From Streptomyces exfoliatus (GTDB taxonomy: Bacteria; Actinomycetota; Actinomycetes; Streptomycetales; Streptomycetaceae): DNA of 64,000 bases. Of this stretch, positions 25,395 through 33,760 are shown one piece after another. The stretch spans positions 62,001-126,000 of the forward strand of contig NZ_JNZP01000017.1 in assembly GCF_000725545.1 (NCBI RefSeq). Reading direction: 5' to 3'. The notes beneath the pieces were generated by a model, which searched no databases, was not told the origin of the DNA, and worked only from the letters and a program-made list of their open reading frames with translations. Made by a program: the position numbers and the translations under genes. Position 1 is the first letter of the stretch. Each line of letters begins with the position of its first letter.

Positions 25395-26033
25395 CTAACC
25401 GAGCAGCCTCGGTGTCAGCGCCCCGCACGGCAGCAGTTCGACCTCGGCGCCGGCGTCCCTCAGGTCCGTCAGGACCAGCTCGTCGTACATCAGGAGGCCG
25501 GACTGCTCGGGCCAGACGATCGCCCACAGCCAGAGGCCGCGCGCCTCCCCCGCGAAGACCGCGCGGTCGTGGGGCGTGCCGTTGACGTGCCAGAGCGGGG
25601 TGGGTCGCCCGGCGGCGAGCACCTTCGTCTGCGGGGGCCTGTCGATCGCCATGCCGGGACCCGGATCGGGGCCGTCGATGCCGGCGTACCGCGCGCCTAG
25701 GCCGACTCCGAGCTCCTCCGCGATCAGCAGCAGCTCCCCGATTCCGCCGAGCGGTCCCGGTCCCGAGCAGGCCACGGCGGTCGCCCGGCCTCCGCTGCGG
25801 TCGTCACCGGCGTACGCCACTCCGGTGAAGAGCCAGCCGACGGGCAGGGGCCACGGCATCCACACCGGCACCTGGGACCGGTGCACGACGACGCCGAGAG
25901 CCTCGACACTGGGCGGGATCACGGGCTGGAGCGGGTGCACCGCGCCGTGCACGTCGCACTGCCAGGAGTCGGCGAACAGCCCGGGCGCCCTGACCCGGCC
26001 ACCACACTTCGGACAACTGGGTTCGCCCCTCAT
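25395..26033 (-). CDS. DUF6758 family zinc-ribbon protein
   Basis: A 212-residue protein starting with a short zinc-ribbon (CPKCGGRV then WQCDVHG) followed by a body rich in Pro/Gly with WMPWPLPVGWLFTGVAYAGD. The pattern matches the DUF6758 family of Streptomyces. Function unknown. ATG 26033 was chosen because it places the CPKC motif at residues 7-10; an in-frame TTG at 26042 is possible. Confidence 0.82.
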   Translation of the reverse strand: MRGEPSCPKCGGRVRAPGLFADSWQCDVHGAVHPLQPVIPPSVEALGVVVHRSQVPVWMPWPLPVGWLFTGVAYAGDDRSGGRATAVACSGPGPLGGIGELLLIAEELGVGLGARYAGIDGPDPGPGMAIDRPPQTKVLAAGRPTPLWHVNGTPHDRAVFAGEARGLWLWAIVWPEQSGLLMYDELVLTDLRDAGAEVELLPCGALTPRLLG

Positions 26034-26175
26034 AGGGCTCAACGGTCCTACCCCCAGGGCCCGGCGTCAAGGACGACCACGGACGATCACCCGTCCGGCC
26101 CGTGCCGTTCACCCTGGGTCGCCGGGCGGATCCGTGCCCGGCCCGGACACGCGTGCCCGCGCGGCGGCCCGGCGC

Positions 26176-26760
26176 TCAGTCCAGGTCCACGGACCGGCGC
26201 AGCGGATCGCGCAGGTCGGTGCCCTTCGCCAGCCAGCGCTCCTCCAGTGCCTGGGCCCCGTGCACCCGCTTCCACGCGGCCTCGTTCGAGGTCATCGGGA
26301 GCAGCGGCAGGAAACGCACCGGGTCCATGGGCTCGTCGAGTTCCAGGTCCTCGACCAGGCCGCCGGACTCGGCGACGAGCACCGAGCTGAACGCGGCGCC
26401 CGGCCAGAGCGGCTCGCCGACGTCGAGCGAGGCGCCGGGGGCGACGATGACGCCCTCGACCTGAGGGGTGGAGGCGAGGACGGCGAGCGGGCGCAGCACC
26501 TTGTCGGTGTCGGCGAGTCCGGCCCGTACCGTCAGGACGAGCTCGGCGCGCGGGCCCTTCACCGGGTCGGCGAGCGCGGCGGTCGGGTCGGCCATCGGCT
26601 GGGCCGACATACCGAGCGTCGCGTACCGCACGAGATCTCCGTCGATGAAGCGGAGTACCTCGATCCGGTCCGTGCCGAGAAACGTCACCGCGGCCCGCGC
26701 GTCCGGTTCACCGAGCGCCGTACGCAACCGGGCCTCGACCAGAGCAAGAACTTGTCCCAT
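26176..26760 (-). CDS. Suppressor-of-fused-like domain protein
   Basis: A 194-residue soluble protein resembling bacterial SUFU-domain proteins: IEVLRFIDGDLVRYATLGMS, RAELVLTV, and PMDPVRFLPLLPMTSNEAAW near the C-terminus. These are often immunity-like or protein-binding modules; here no toxin gene adjoins, and the function is unknown. ATG 26760 is favoured over an upstream start in the same frame at 26793, which lacks a ribosome site. Confidence 0.82.
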   Translation of the reverse strand: MGQVLALVEARLRTALGEPDARAAVTFLGTDRIEVLRFIDGDLVRYATLGMSAQPMADPTAALADPVKGPRAELVLTVRAGLADTDKVLRPLAVLASTPQVEGVIVAPGASLDVGEPLWPGAAFSSVLVAESGGLVEDLELDEPMDPVRFLPLLPMTSNEAAWKRVHGAQALEERWLAKGTDLRDPLRRSVDLD

Positions 26761-27186
26761 GAGTCGAGCATAAAGCGCGTATGGAACGGGCAAAGGAAGG
26801 GATTGACCCTCTGTCGGCTGATAGTCTTGGCCGCTGGTCGGGAGTCCCGAACTCCTGACTACTCGTCACACGTCATCCCTCACGAGGGACCGGCCGGAGG
26901 AGGTGGGGCTGCGATGGACCGAAGTCGGTCGGGCAGTACCAGTCGCTCTTCCGCCCCGCACCCCAGCCCGGTGCGTACGACTCTCCGGTGATTCCGGTCC
27001 TCCTCCGGACGGACCCCTCTCCCCGGCATCTCGCACGACGGAAGAGCATCTCGCCTTTGCCTGTCTGTAGCGAACGCCGTCACCGCGACCTCTCGGTGCC
27101 GCCCGCTTTGTGGACGACGTAGCTCCACGTCCCCATTCCGGGCTGTTCCACGCTCGCCGGCGGCCTCTCCGTGAAGGAGCATGCCC
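26761..27186 (+). promoter_or_regulatory. Long leader region upstream of corA
   Basis: This 426-base gap precedes corA and is longer than most gaps here. It contains a possible short leader ORF (26914-26991) with a good ribosome site and about 195 bases beyond it before the corA start. A TTGACC box at 26803 is present but the nearest -10-like TAGTCT is only 13 bases on. A conditional attenuator controlling Mg2+ transport is a reasonable guess. Confidence 0.45.
26914..26991 (+). CDS. Putative 25-residue leader peptide upstream of corA
   Basis: ATG 26914 follows GGAGGAGG at a fair distance and opens a 25-codon frame ending TGA. The peptide is rich in Ser, Arg and Pro (begins MDRSRSGSTSRSS, ends PVRTTLR). 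Arg/Pro-rich leader peptides control some Mg2+ transporter genes by translation-dependent attenuation (mgtL, corL). Only position, ribosome site and composition support it; it may not be expressed. Confidence 0.4.
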   Translation: MDRSRSGSTSRSSAPHPSPVRTTLR

Positions 27187-28314
27187 ATGTCGATGATCCG
27201 TGACCTGCGCGCAGCCGTCCGCCCGAGCCTGCGGCACCCCCTGCGCAAGACCCCCACCACCTACACCTCGTACGACCCCACCCGCGACCACTCGGCCTCC
27301 AGCGCCGTGGTCGACTGCGCCGTCTACCGCGACGGGCGCCGCGTCGACGACAGCGAATGCCTCACGCCCCGGGGCGCGATGCGCCAGGTGCGGGAGAGCG
27401 GCGGCTTCGCCTGGATCGGCCTGCACGAGCCCACCGAAGCCGAATTCGCCGGTATCGCCGCCGAGTTCGGGTTGCACCCGCTCGCCGTCGAGGACGCCGT
27501 CCACGCCCACCAGCGGCCCAAGCTGGAGCGGTACGACGACACCCTCTTCACCGTCTTCAAGACCATCCACTACGTCGAGCACGCCGAACTCACCGCGACC
27601 AGCGAGGTCGTGGAGACCGGCGAGGTCATGTGCTTCACCGGCCCCGACTTCGTCATCACCGTCCGGCACGGCGGCCAGGGCTCCCTGCGCAACCTCCGGC
27701 ACCGCCTCCAGAGCGAGCCGGAACTGCTCGCCAAAGGCCCCTCGGCCGTGCTGCACGCCATCGCCGACCACGTCGTCGACGGCTACATCGCGGTCGCCGA
27801 CGCCGTCGAACTCGACATCGACCAGCTGGAGATCGACGTCTTCTCGCCGGCCGCGAAGGGCTCCACCCGGGGTGCCGACACCGGCCGGATCTACCAGCTC
27901 AAGCGCGAGGTGCTGGAGTTCAAGCGCGCCGTCACGCCGCTGCTCCGCCCCATGCAGCTGCTCAGCGAGCGGCCCATGCGGCTCGTCGACCCCGACATCC
28001 AGAAGTACTTCCGCGACGTCGCCGACCACCTCGCCCGCGTCCAGGAGCAGGTCGTCGGCTTCGACGAGCTCCTCAACTCGATCCTCCAGGCCAACCTCGC
28101 GCAGGCGACCGTCGCGCAGAACGAGGACATGCGCAAGATCACCTCGTGGGCGGCGATCGTCGCCGTCCCCACGGCGGTCTGCGGCGTCTACGGCATGAAC
28201 TTCGACCACATGCCCGAGCTGCACTGGAAGTACGGCTACCCGATGGTGCTGACCGGCATCGTGGTCATCTGCTTCACCATCCACCGCACCCTCAAGCGCA
28301 ACGGCTGGCTGTAG
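27187..28314 (+). CDS. corA: Magnesium/cobalt transport protein CorA
   Basis: A 375-residue CorA-family channel subunit. The large cytoplasmic N-terminal domain (to ~300) is followed by the first membrane helix ending in the signature YGMNFDHMPEL and a second helix (YPMVLTGIVVICFTIH) with a short basic tail. CorA forms a pentamer that imports Mg2+ along its gradient. GAAGGAG at 27173-27179 fits ATG 27187 better than ATG 27181, which is too close. Followed immediately by a terminator. Confidence 0.95.
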   Translation: MSMIRDLRAAVRPSLRHPLRKTPTTYTSYDPTRDHSASSAVVDCAVYRDGRRVDDSECLTPRGAMRQVRESGGFAWIGLHEPTEAEFAGIAAEFGLHPLAVEDAVHAHQRPKLERYDDTLFTVFKTIHYVEHAELTATSEVVETGEVMCFTGPDFVITVRHGGQGSLRNLRHRLQSEPELLAKGPSAVLHAIADHVVDGYIAVADAVELDIDQLEIDVFSPAAKGSTRGADTGRIYQLKREVLEFKRAVTPLLRPMQLLSERPMRLVDPDIQKYFRDVADHLARVQEQVVGFDELLNSILQANLAQATVAQNEDMRKITSWAAIVAVPTAVCGVYGMNFDHMPELHWKYGYPMVLTGIVVICFTIHRTLKRNGWL

Positions 28315-28341
28315 AACGGCAGCCTCCGGAAGGCTGCCGTT
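28315..28341 (+). terminator. Terminator hairpin directly after corA
   Basis: An 11-bp stem AACGGCAGCCT with its complement and 5-base loop begins at the base after the corA stop codon. Confidence 0.8.
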
Positions 28342-28353
28342 AGGCTTCGGGCC

Positions 28354-28851
28354 ATGACCGAAGAGCTCTTCCTCGTCGAGGAGGCCACCAAGAAGTCCGG
28401 CCTCGTCTGGGTGCGCGGCACCGGCCCCGCCCGCGCGCTCTGGCACGTCTGGCACGACGACGCCGCGTGCGTCGTCGGCGACGGCCCCGGCGAGCAGCCG
28501 CTGCCCGGCCTGGTGGACGGCGGTACGGCCGAGGTGACGGTCCGCAGCAAGGACAAGGGCGGCCGGCTCGTCGCCTGGACGGCCGCCGTACGCGAACTGC
28601 CCCCCGGCACCGAGGAGTGGGACGCGGCGGTCGCCGAGCTGAAGGGCAAGCGGCTCAACGCGCCCGACGGCGAGGCCATGACGGGCCGCTGGGCGCGCGA
28701 ATGCCGCGTCCTGCGGCTCGACCCGCGCGAGGCGACCACCGAGCTGCCTGACGGCTCCCTGGCCGCCGTACCGCTGCCCTCCGGGGCCACGACCCGGGAC
28801 CCGGTGCCGTCCGGGCTCCCGAAGCTGCTGCTCAAGCGCCGCAGGCGTTAG
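28354..28851 (+). CDS. Conserved hypothetical protein, pyridoxamine-oxidase-like size
   Basis: A 165-residue soluble protein with alternating strands (SGLVWVRGTGPARALWHVWH, GTAEVTVRSKD, RLVAWTAAVREL) and a basic end LLLKRRRR. The split-barrel-like strand pattern hints at an FMN-binding or related small beta fold, but no motif is decisive. Starts 12 bases after the corA terminator, so probably has a separate promoter or receives read-through. Function unknown. Confidence 0.75.
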   Translation: MTEELFLVEEATKKSGLVWVRGTGPARALWHVWHDDAACVVGDGPGEQPLPGLVDGGTAEVTVRSKDKGGRLVAWTAAVRELPPGTEEWDAAVAELKGKRLNAPDGEAMTGRWARECRVLRLDPREATTELPDGSLAAVPLPSGATTRDPVPSGLPKLLLKRRRR

Positions 28852-28865
28852 CCCGCGCCGGGACT

Positions 28866-29624
28866 TCACGTCCGGGGCAGCTGCTTGCCGTAGTCGAGGG
28901 TCTCCTCCTTCGACGGCGCGGCGAGCGGGAAGTCCTTGTTCCACTCGGAGAGCACCACGATGCCCGCTCCCCCGCCCCGCGCGAACTGCAGCGGGTAGGG
29001 GGTGCCCTCAAGGGCCACGTCGAGGGTGCCGCCGTCGCCGCCCTGGCCGCCCTTGACCTTGATCGTACGGATCCCGCCGATCTGGTCCCGGTCGCCCTTG
29101 ACCTTGTCTCCGTGCAGGCCGATCAGCCCGTCGAGGAGCAGGTCCATGTCGGTGAAGCCGCGGAGCTGCTTGTACGAGGGATCGCCCTGCGGCACCTTCA
29201 CGTACTTGTCGTCGAGCTTGTCGGCGGCTTCGGTGTCCGCGTCCGTCGGCGTGTCGTCGCCCTGGGCCTCATGGCTCCAGAAGCCCGCGTCGGCCTTCAG
29301 GTAGAGCGCGTCGCCGACCCGCAGCAGCTCGAAGGTGCTGTTCTTCGTCGTCACCGAACCCGTGGCGCCGTCCTGCTTGAGGCGCATGTTCAGCTTGAAC
29401 GTGTCGCCCTTGCTGACCAGGGTTCCGGCGAGCCGTACCGCCCTCGCCGTGTTCGCGGCGGAGCGCGCCTTGCCCTCGATCTCGGGCGCCGAGAGCCTCC
29501 CGACCCCGTTGGTCCCCTCGTCGGGATCGGCCGCGCAGGCCGTGAGTCCCACCGCCAGTCCGGCGCAGAGCGCCAGGGGCGTGACCGCCCTGCGGATACG
29601 CGATGACGGGGTACGAACGGTCAT
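28866..29624 (-). CDS. LppX/LprG-like lipoprotein
   Basis: A 252-residue lipoprotein. The signal peptide ends in the lipobox LTAC; the mature part contains a LolA-like lipid-binding pattern of paired strands (TFKLNMRLKQDGATGSV, TFELLRVGDALYLKAD, IRTIKVKGG, LDVALEG, YPLQFARG). This resembles LppX/LprAFG proteins that carry lipids to the actinobacterial envelope. AGAGG lies eight bases before ATG 29624. Divergent from the MgtE-N/CBS gene. Confidence 0.85.
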   Translation of the reverse strand: MTVRTPSSRIRRAVTPLALCAGLAVGLTACAADPDEGTNGVGRLSAPEIEGKARSAANTARAVRLAGTLVSKGDTFKLNMRLKQDGATGSVTTKNSTFELLRVGDALYLKADAGFWSHEAQGDDTPTDADTEAADKLDDKYVKVPQGDPSYKQLRGFTDMDLLLDGLIGLHGDKVKGDRDQIGGIRTIKVKGGQGGDGGTLDVALEGTPYPLQFARGGGAGIVVLSEWNKDFPLAAPSKEETLDYGKQLPRT

Positions 29625-29983
29625 CTGCGCTGCCTCTCGTGTCGTGGGGGGGAGCCGACGGGCCGCAGGTCCGTACGGACCTGCCGGGGCCGGGGAGACT
29701 ACCGCGCTCCCGGCCCGGCGGAACGACCGGGTCCGGTGCCGGAGCCGATGGAGGGGGGAACAGCTGGGGGGGAACGGCAGACCGCAGCGTACCCGGGCCG
29801 CGAGACCGATCCTGCGGCAGCCGTACGGAGGTGCTGCCAGGGCGGGCCGGAACGGCACGAGCTAGCCTGAACCAGGCAATGCCCTGCTGATCATCGTGGG
29901 CCCGGGTCGACTCTCGTCGACCCACGGGGACCCGCGTCGATCCGCATCGGCTCGAATCGTGCGGCACCGAGGAGGCGCGTGGC
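29625..29983. promoter_or_regulatory. Divergent promoter region with perfect palindrome
   Basis: This 359-base gap between the lipoprotein gene and the MgtE-N/CBS gene has no credible ORF. It holds the perfect inverted repeat GGGTCGAC-tctc-GTCGACCC at 29904-29923, about 60 bases before the start of the plus-strand gene, a plausible operator or transcript hairpin. Confidence 0.5.
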
Positions 29984-31267
29984 ATGGCGGCAGGCGCCCC
30001 CCGGATCTTCGTCTCCCACCTCGCGGGAGTCCCCGTCTTCGACCCCGTGGGCGACCAGGTCGGCCGCGTCAGCGACCTGGTGGCGATGCTGCGCGTCGGA
30101 CGCAGGCCGCCGCGGCTGCTCGGCATGGTCGTGGAGGTCCTCAGCCGCCGCCGGGTGTTCGTCCCGATGACCCGGATCACCGGCGTCGAGTCCGGACAGG
30201 TCATCACCACCGGCGTCGTCAACATGCGCCGCTTCGAGCAGCGCCCCACCGAGCGGCTCGTCCTCGGCGAACTCCTCGACCGCCGGGTCCGGCTGGTGGG
30301 CCCCGGCGGGCAGGAGGGCGAGGAGGTCACCGTCCTCGACGTCTCCATCCGGCAGCTGCCCGCCCGCCGCGACTGGGAGATCGACAAGGTCTTCGTCCGC
30401 AAGGGGAAGGGCGGGGTGCTGAGCCGCAGGGGCGAGACGCTGACCGTCGAGTGGTCCGCCGTCACCGGCTTCTCCCTCGAAGAGCACGGGCAGGGCGCCG
30501 AGAGCCTCCTCGCCACCTTCGAGAAGCTGCGCCCCGCCGACCTCGCCAACGCGCTGCACCACCTCTCCCCCAAGCGGCGCGCCGAGGTGGCCGCCGCGCT
30601 CGACGACGACCGGCTCGCCGACGTCCTCGAGGAGCTGCCGGAGGACGACCAGATCGAGATCCTCGGCAAGCTGAAGGAGGAGCGCGCGGCCGACGTCCTG
30701 GAGGCGATGGACCCCGACGACGCGGCCGACCTGCTGTCCGAGCTCCCCGAGGAGGACCAGGAGCGGCTCCTCACCCTGATGCAGCCGGACGACGCGGCCG
30801 ACGTGCGCCGGCTCCTGGCGTACGAGGAGCGCACGGCGGGCGGTCTGATGACGACCGAGCCGATCGTGCTGCGACCGGACGCCACGGTCGCGGACGCGCT
30901 CGCCCGGGTGCGGCAGCAGGACCTGTCCCCGGCGCTCGCCGCGCAGGTCTACGTGTGCCGGCCGCCGGACGAGACGCCGACGGGCAAGTACCTGGGGATG
31001 GTGCACTTCCAGCGGCTGCTCCGGGACCCGCCGTTCACGCTGGTCAGCTCGCTCGTCGACAGCGATCTGCCGCCGCTCGGCCCGGACACCCCGCTACCCG
31101 CCGTCACCAGCTATCTCGCCGCGTACAACATGGTCGCGGCGCCGGTCGTGGACGAGAGCGGTTCGCTCCTCGGCGCGGTCACCGTCGACGACGTGCTCGA
31201 CCATCTGCTGCCGGAGGACTGGCGGGAGACCGAGTTCCACGAGGAGGGGGCGGGGCATGGCGGCTGA
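29984..31267 (+). CDS. MgtE N-terminal/CBS domain protein without membrane channel
   Basis: A 427-residue soluble protein. Residues ~5-170 resemble PRC-barrel-like repeats (PRIFVSHLAGVPVFDPVGDQ, VRLVGPGGQEG). Residues ~190-290 are the MgtE N-terminal superhelix (LANALHHLSPKRRAEVAAAL, repeated DDAADLLSEL motifs). Residues ~290-420 hold a pair of CBS domains (MTTEPIVLRPDATVADAL, VVDESGSLLGAVTVDDVLDHL). The channel domain of MgtE is absent, so the protein may sense Mg2+ or nucleotide and regulate a partner. RBS GAGGAGG precedes ATG 29984. Operon with the DUF1003 gene. Confidence 0.9.
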   Translation: MAAGAPRIFVSHLAGVPVFDPVGDQVGRVSDLVAMLRVGRRPPRLLGMVVEVLSRRRVFVPMTRITGVESGQVITTGVVNMRRFEQRPTERLVLGELLDRRVRLVGPGGQEGEEVTVLDVSIRQLPARRDWEIDKVFVRKGKGGVLSRRGETLTVEWSAVTGFSLEEHGQGAESLLATFEKLRPADLANALHHLSPKRRAEVAAALDDDRLADVLEELPEDDQIEILGKLKEERAADVLEAMDPDDAADLLSELPEEDQERLLTLMQPDDAADVRRLLAYEERTAGGLMTTEPIVLRPDATVADALARVRQQDLSPALAAQVYVCRPPDETPTGKYLGMVHFQRLLRDPPFTLVSSLVDSDLPPLGPDTPLPAVTSYLAAYNMVAAPVVDESGSLLGAVTVDDVLDHLLPEDWRETEFHEEGAGHGG

Positions 31268-31826
31268 GCGGACGCAGGACCGGGAGCGCGAACGGGAGCG
31301 CGAGCGGACGGTTCCCCGCATCCGGCTCGACCTGCCGCGCGAGCGGCGGGCCCGGTTCCTTCCGGAGTACGACCCCGAGGCCTTCGGGCGTCTCTCGGAG
31401 CGGATCGCCCGCTTCCTGGGGACGGGCCGGTTCCTCGTCTGGATGACGCTGACGATCATCGTCTGGGTCCTGTGGAACATCTTCGCGCCGGGATCGCTGA
31501 AGTTCGACGAGTACCCGTTCATCTTCCTGACGCTCGCGCTGTCCCTCCAGGCCTCGTACGCGGCGCCGCTGATCCTGCTCGCCCAGAACCGGCAGGACGA
31601 CCGGGACCGGGTCAATCTCGAACAGGACCGGAAGCAGAACGAGCGGTCGATCGCCGACACCGAGTACCTGACCCGGGAGATCGCGGCGCTCCGGATGGGC
31701 CTCGGCGAGGTCGCCACGCGCGACTGGATCCGCTCGGAGCTCCAGGACCTCATCAGGGAGCTCGAGGAGCGCCGGGATCTATTCCCGTCGGGCGACAGCC
31801 ACGGAAGTGACGTACCCGACCGTTGA
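31257..31826 (+). CDS. DUF1003 domain membrane protein
   Basis: A 189-residue protein overlapping the preceding gene by 11 bases. After an Arg/Glu-rich start and the PRIRLDLPRERR segment, two membrane helices span residues ~60-105 (LVWMTLTIIVWVLWNIFA; FIFLTLALSLQASYAAPLIL) with the DUF1003 signature LAQNRQDDRDR. A basic, charged helix follows. Family function unknown; linkage with an MgtE-type protein is common and suggests cation or envelope sensing. Confidence 0.88.
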   Translation: MAAERTQDRERERERERTVPRIRLDLPRERRARFLPEYDPEAFGRLSERIARFLGTGRFLVWMTLTIIVWVLWNIFAPGSLKFDEYPFIFLTLALSLQASYAAPLILLAQNRQDDRDRVNLEQDRKQNERSIADTEYLTREIAALRMGLGEVATRDWIRSELQDLIRELEERRDLFPSGDSHGSDVPDR

Positions 31827-31870
31827 CAGGCCTTTCATGGGCCGGTGGTCGGCGCCGTACCATCGTCGGT

Positions 31871-33004
31871 ATGGCTATGGAAGACGCGGTGCGTGAAGCA
31901 CTGGCGACGGTGAACGACCCCGAGATCAACAAACCGATCACTGAGCTCGGCATGGTCAAGTCGGTGGAGATCGAACCGGACGGCAGGGTCGCCGTCACGG
32001 TCTACCTGACCGTCTCCGGGTGCCCGATGCGGGACACCATCACGCAGCGCGTGACGGACGCCGTCTCCGGGGTCGAGGGCGTCACCGGCGTCGACGTCTC
32101 GCTCGACGTGATGAGCGACGAGCAGCGCAAGGAGCTGGCGGCGGCGCTGCGCGGCACGAGCGCCGAGCGCGAGGTGCCGTTCGCGAAGCCCGGGTCGCTG
32201 ACCCGGGTGTACGCGGTGGCCTCCGGCAAGGGCGGTGTCGGCAAGTCCTCCGTGACCGTGAACCTGGCCGCGGCGATGGCCGCCGACGGGCTGAAGGTCG
32301 GTGTCGTCGACGCCGACATCTACGGTCACAGCGTGCCGCGGATGCTGGGGGCGGACGGGCGTCCGACCCAGGTCGAGAACATGATCATGCCGCCGTCCGC
32401 GCACGGCGTGAAGGTCATCTCCATCGGCATGTTCACGCCGGGCAACGCCCCGGTGGTGTGGCGCGGCCCGATGCTGCACCGCGCGCTCCAGCAGTTCCTC
32501 GCGGACGTGTACTGGGGCGACCTGGACGTCCTCCTGCTCGACCTGCCGCCGGGCACGGGCGACATCGCGATCTCGGTCGCGCAGCTCGTCCCCAACGCGG
32601 AGATCCTGGTCGTCACCACTCCGCAGCAGGCGGCGGCGGAGGTCGCCGAGCGGGCCGGTTCGATCGCCGTCCAGACCCACCAGAAGATCGTCGGCGTCGT
32701 CGAGAACATGGCGGGCCTGCCGTGTCCGCACTGCGACGAGATGGTCGACGTGTTCGGCACGGGCGGCGGCCAGCGGGTCGCGGACGGCCTCACCCGGACC
32801 ACGGGCGCGACGGTCCCGGTCCTCGGCTCGATCCCGATCGACGTACGGCTCCGCGAGGGCGGCGACGAGGGCAAGCCGGTCGTCCTGTCCGACCCGGACT
32901 CCCCGGCGGGCGCGGCCCTCCGCGCGATCGCCGGCAAGCTGGGCGGCCGCGCGCGCGGCCTCTCGGGCATGAGCCTGGGCATCACGCCCCGCAACAAGTT
33001 CTGA
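31871..33004 (+). CDS. mrp: Mrp/ApbC-type Fe-S cluster carrier ATPase
   Basis: A 377-residue P-loop protein. Residues 1-~95 form a DUF59-like/MIP18 domain (AMEDAVREALATVNDPEINK), and the rest an Mrp/NBP35 ATPase with deviant Walker A GKGGVGKSS, the DVLLLDLPPGTGD switch, and the CPHC motif that binds a labile 4Fe-4S cluster. Acts as a cytosolic Fe-S carrier. ATG 31871 was chosen because an in-frame upstream ATG at 31823 would be 16 residues of unrelated sequence. Followed by a terminator. Confidence 0.93.
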   Translation: MAMEDAVREALATVNDPEINKPITELGMVKSVEIEPDGRVAVTVYLTVSGCPMRDTITQRVTDAVSGVEGVTGVDVSLDVMSDEQRKELAAALRGTSAEREVPFAKPGSLTRVYAVASGKGGVGKSSVTVNLAAAMAADGLKVGVVDADIYGHSVPRMLGADGRPTQVENMIMPPSAHGVKVISIGMFTPGNAPVVWRGPMLHRALQQFLADVYWGDLDVLLLDLPPGTGDIAISVAQLVPNAEILVVTTPQQAAAEVAERAGSIAVQTHQKIVGVVENMAGLPCPHCDEMVDVFGTGGGQRVADGLTRTTGATVPVLGSIPIDVRLREGGDEGKPVVLSDPDSPAGAALRAIAGKLGGRARGLSGMSLGITPRNKF

Positions 33005-33024
33005 GTTTCGCGCTGACGAACCGA

Positions 33025-33049
33025 GGGCGCCCCCGCGGGGGCGCCCTTT
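33025..33049 (+). terminator. Terminator hairpin after mrp
   Basis: Stem GGGCGCCCCC with its complement and a two-base turn, followed by TTT; begins 20 bases after the mrp stop codon. Confidence 0.85.
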
Positions 33050-33058
33050 GTCATGCCG

Positions 33059-33685
33059 TCAGGCGTACGCGTCGAGATCCTTGATCTGCGAGAACCCGAG
33101 CCCGTACGCGCTCATCCCACGCCCGTACGCACCCAGGTGGACGCCCGTCGCGGATCCGGCGAGGACCCAGCCGAACTCGGACTCCCGGTAGTGGAACGGC
33201 ATCGGCACGCCGTCCACCGGCAGCGACAGCGTCGACCACTCGGGTCCTTCGAGGTCGTCGGCCAGCTCGAAGGCCGTCTCGGTCTGCTGGTCCAGCCAGT
33301 TGTCGCGCGTCGCGTGGTCGAGCGAGGCGGGCCAGGTGTGGACGAGCAGCCCCGAGCCGGCCAGCCAGGCGGCGGAGGAGACGGTGGTGGCGTCGAGGAC
33401 GCCGGTCCCGTCACCGGTCCGGCGTACCGGGCTCGCCGCGACCGTCACCACGACCGCGAACCGCTCCTTCTCCGCGGCGCTCGCGTCCGACTTTATGGAC
33501 GGCGCGTCACCGTGCCCGGTCGACCCGTGCTGCACGCTGCCGTCCGCCGCCGTACCGACCTGCATCAGCCAGCGGGGCCCGGTGAACGCCTCGTCGAGGC
33601 CGTACCAGGCGAAGGGCGCGCGCAGATACCCCTCGGCGGTCCGCCGGGCCGTGGGTACGCCCTCCACCCGACTCGTGGTCTCCAT
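33059..33685 (-). CDS. Hypothetical protein
   Basis: A 208-residue soluble protein with no family that I recognise. It has a mixed pattern (RWLMQVGTAADGSVQHGSTG, RFAVVVTVAA, WLAGSGLLVHTWPASLDHAT, MPFHYRESEFGWVLAGSATG). No signal peptide or membrane helix. Located between mrp and tatB, convergent with mrp. Length and codon usage look genuine. Function unknown. Confidence 0.78.
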   Translation of the reverse strand: METTSRVEGVPTARRTAEGYLRAPFAWYGLDEAFTGPRWLMQVGTAADGSVQHGSTGHGDAPSIKSDASAAEKERFAVVVTVAASPVRRTGDGTGVLDATTVSSAAWLAGSGLLVHTWPASLDHATRDNWLDQQTETAFELADDLEGPEWSTLSLPVDGVPMPFHYRESEFGWVLAGSATGVHLGAYGRGMSAYGLGFSQIKDLDAYA

Positions 33686-33760
33686 CTAGGCCGCCTCCTC
33701 GTTCCGTCAACACAGGCGAGGATAGCCACCGCGACGCATCGGGTCGGTGACAGCCCGTCG

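Noticed and set aside
26803..26827. Classical -35/-10 promoter upstream of corA (TTGACC and TAGTCT)
   Set aside because: The spacing is only 13 bases, too short for a normal vegetative promoter, so I list only the region.
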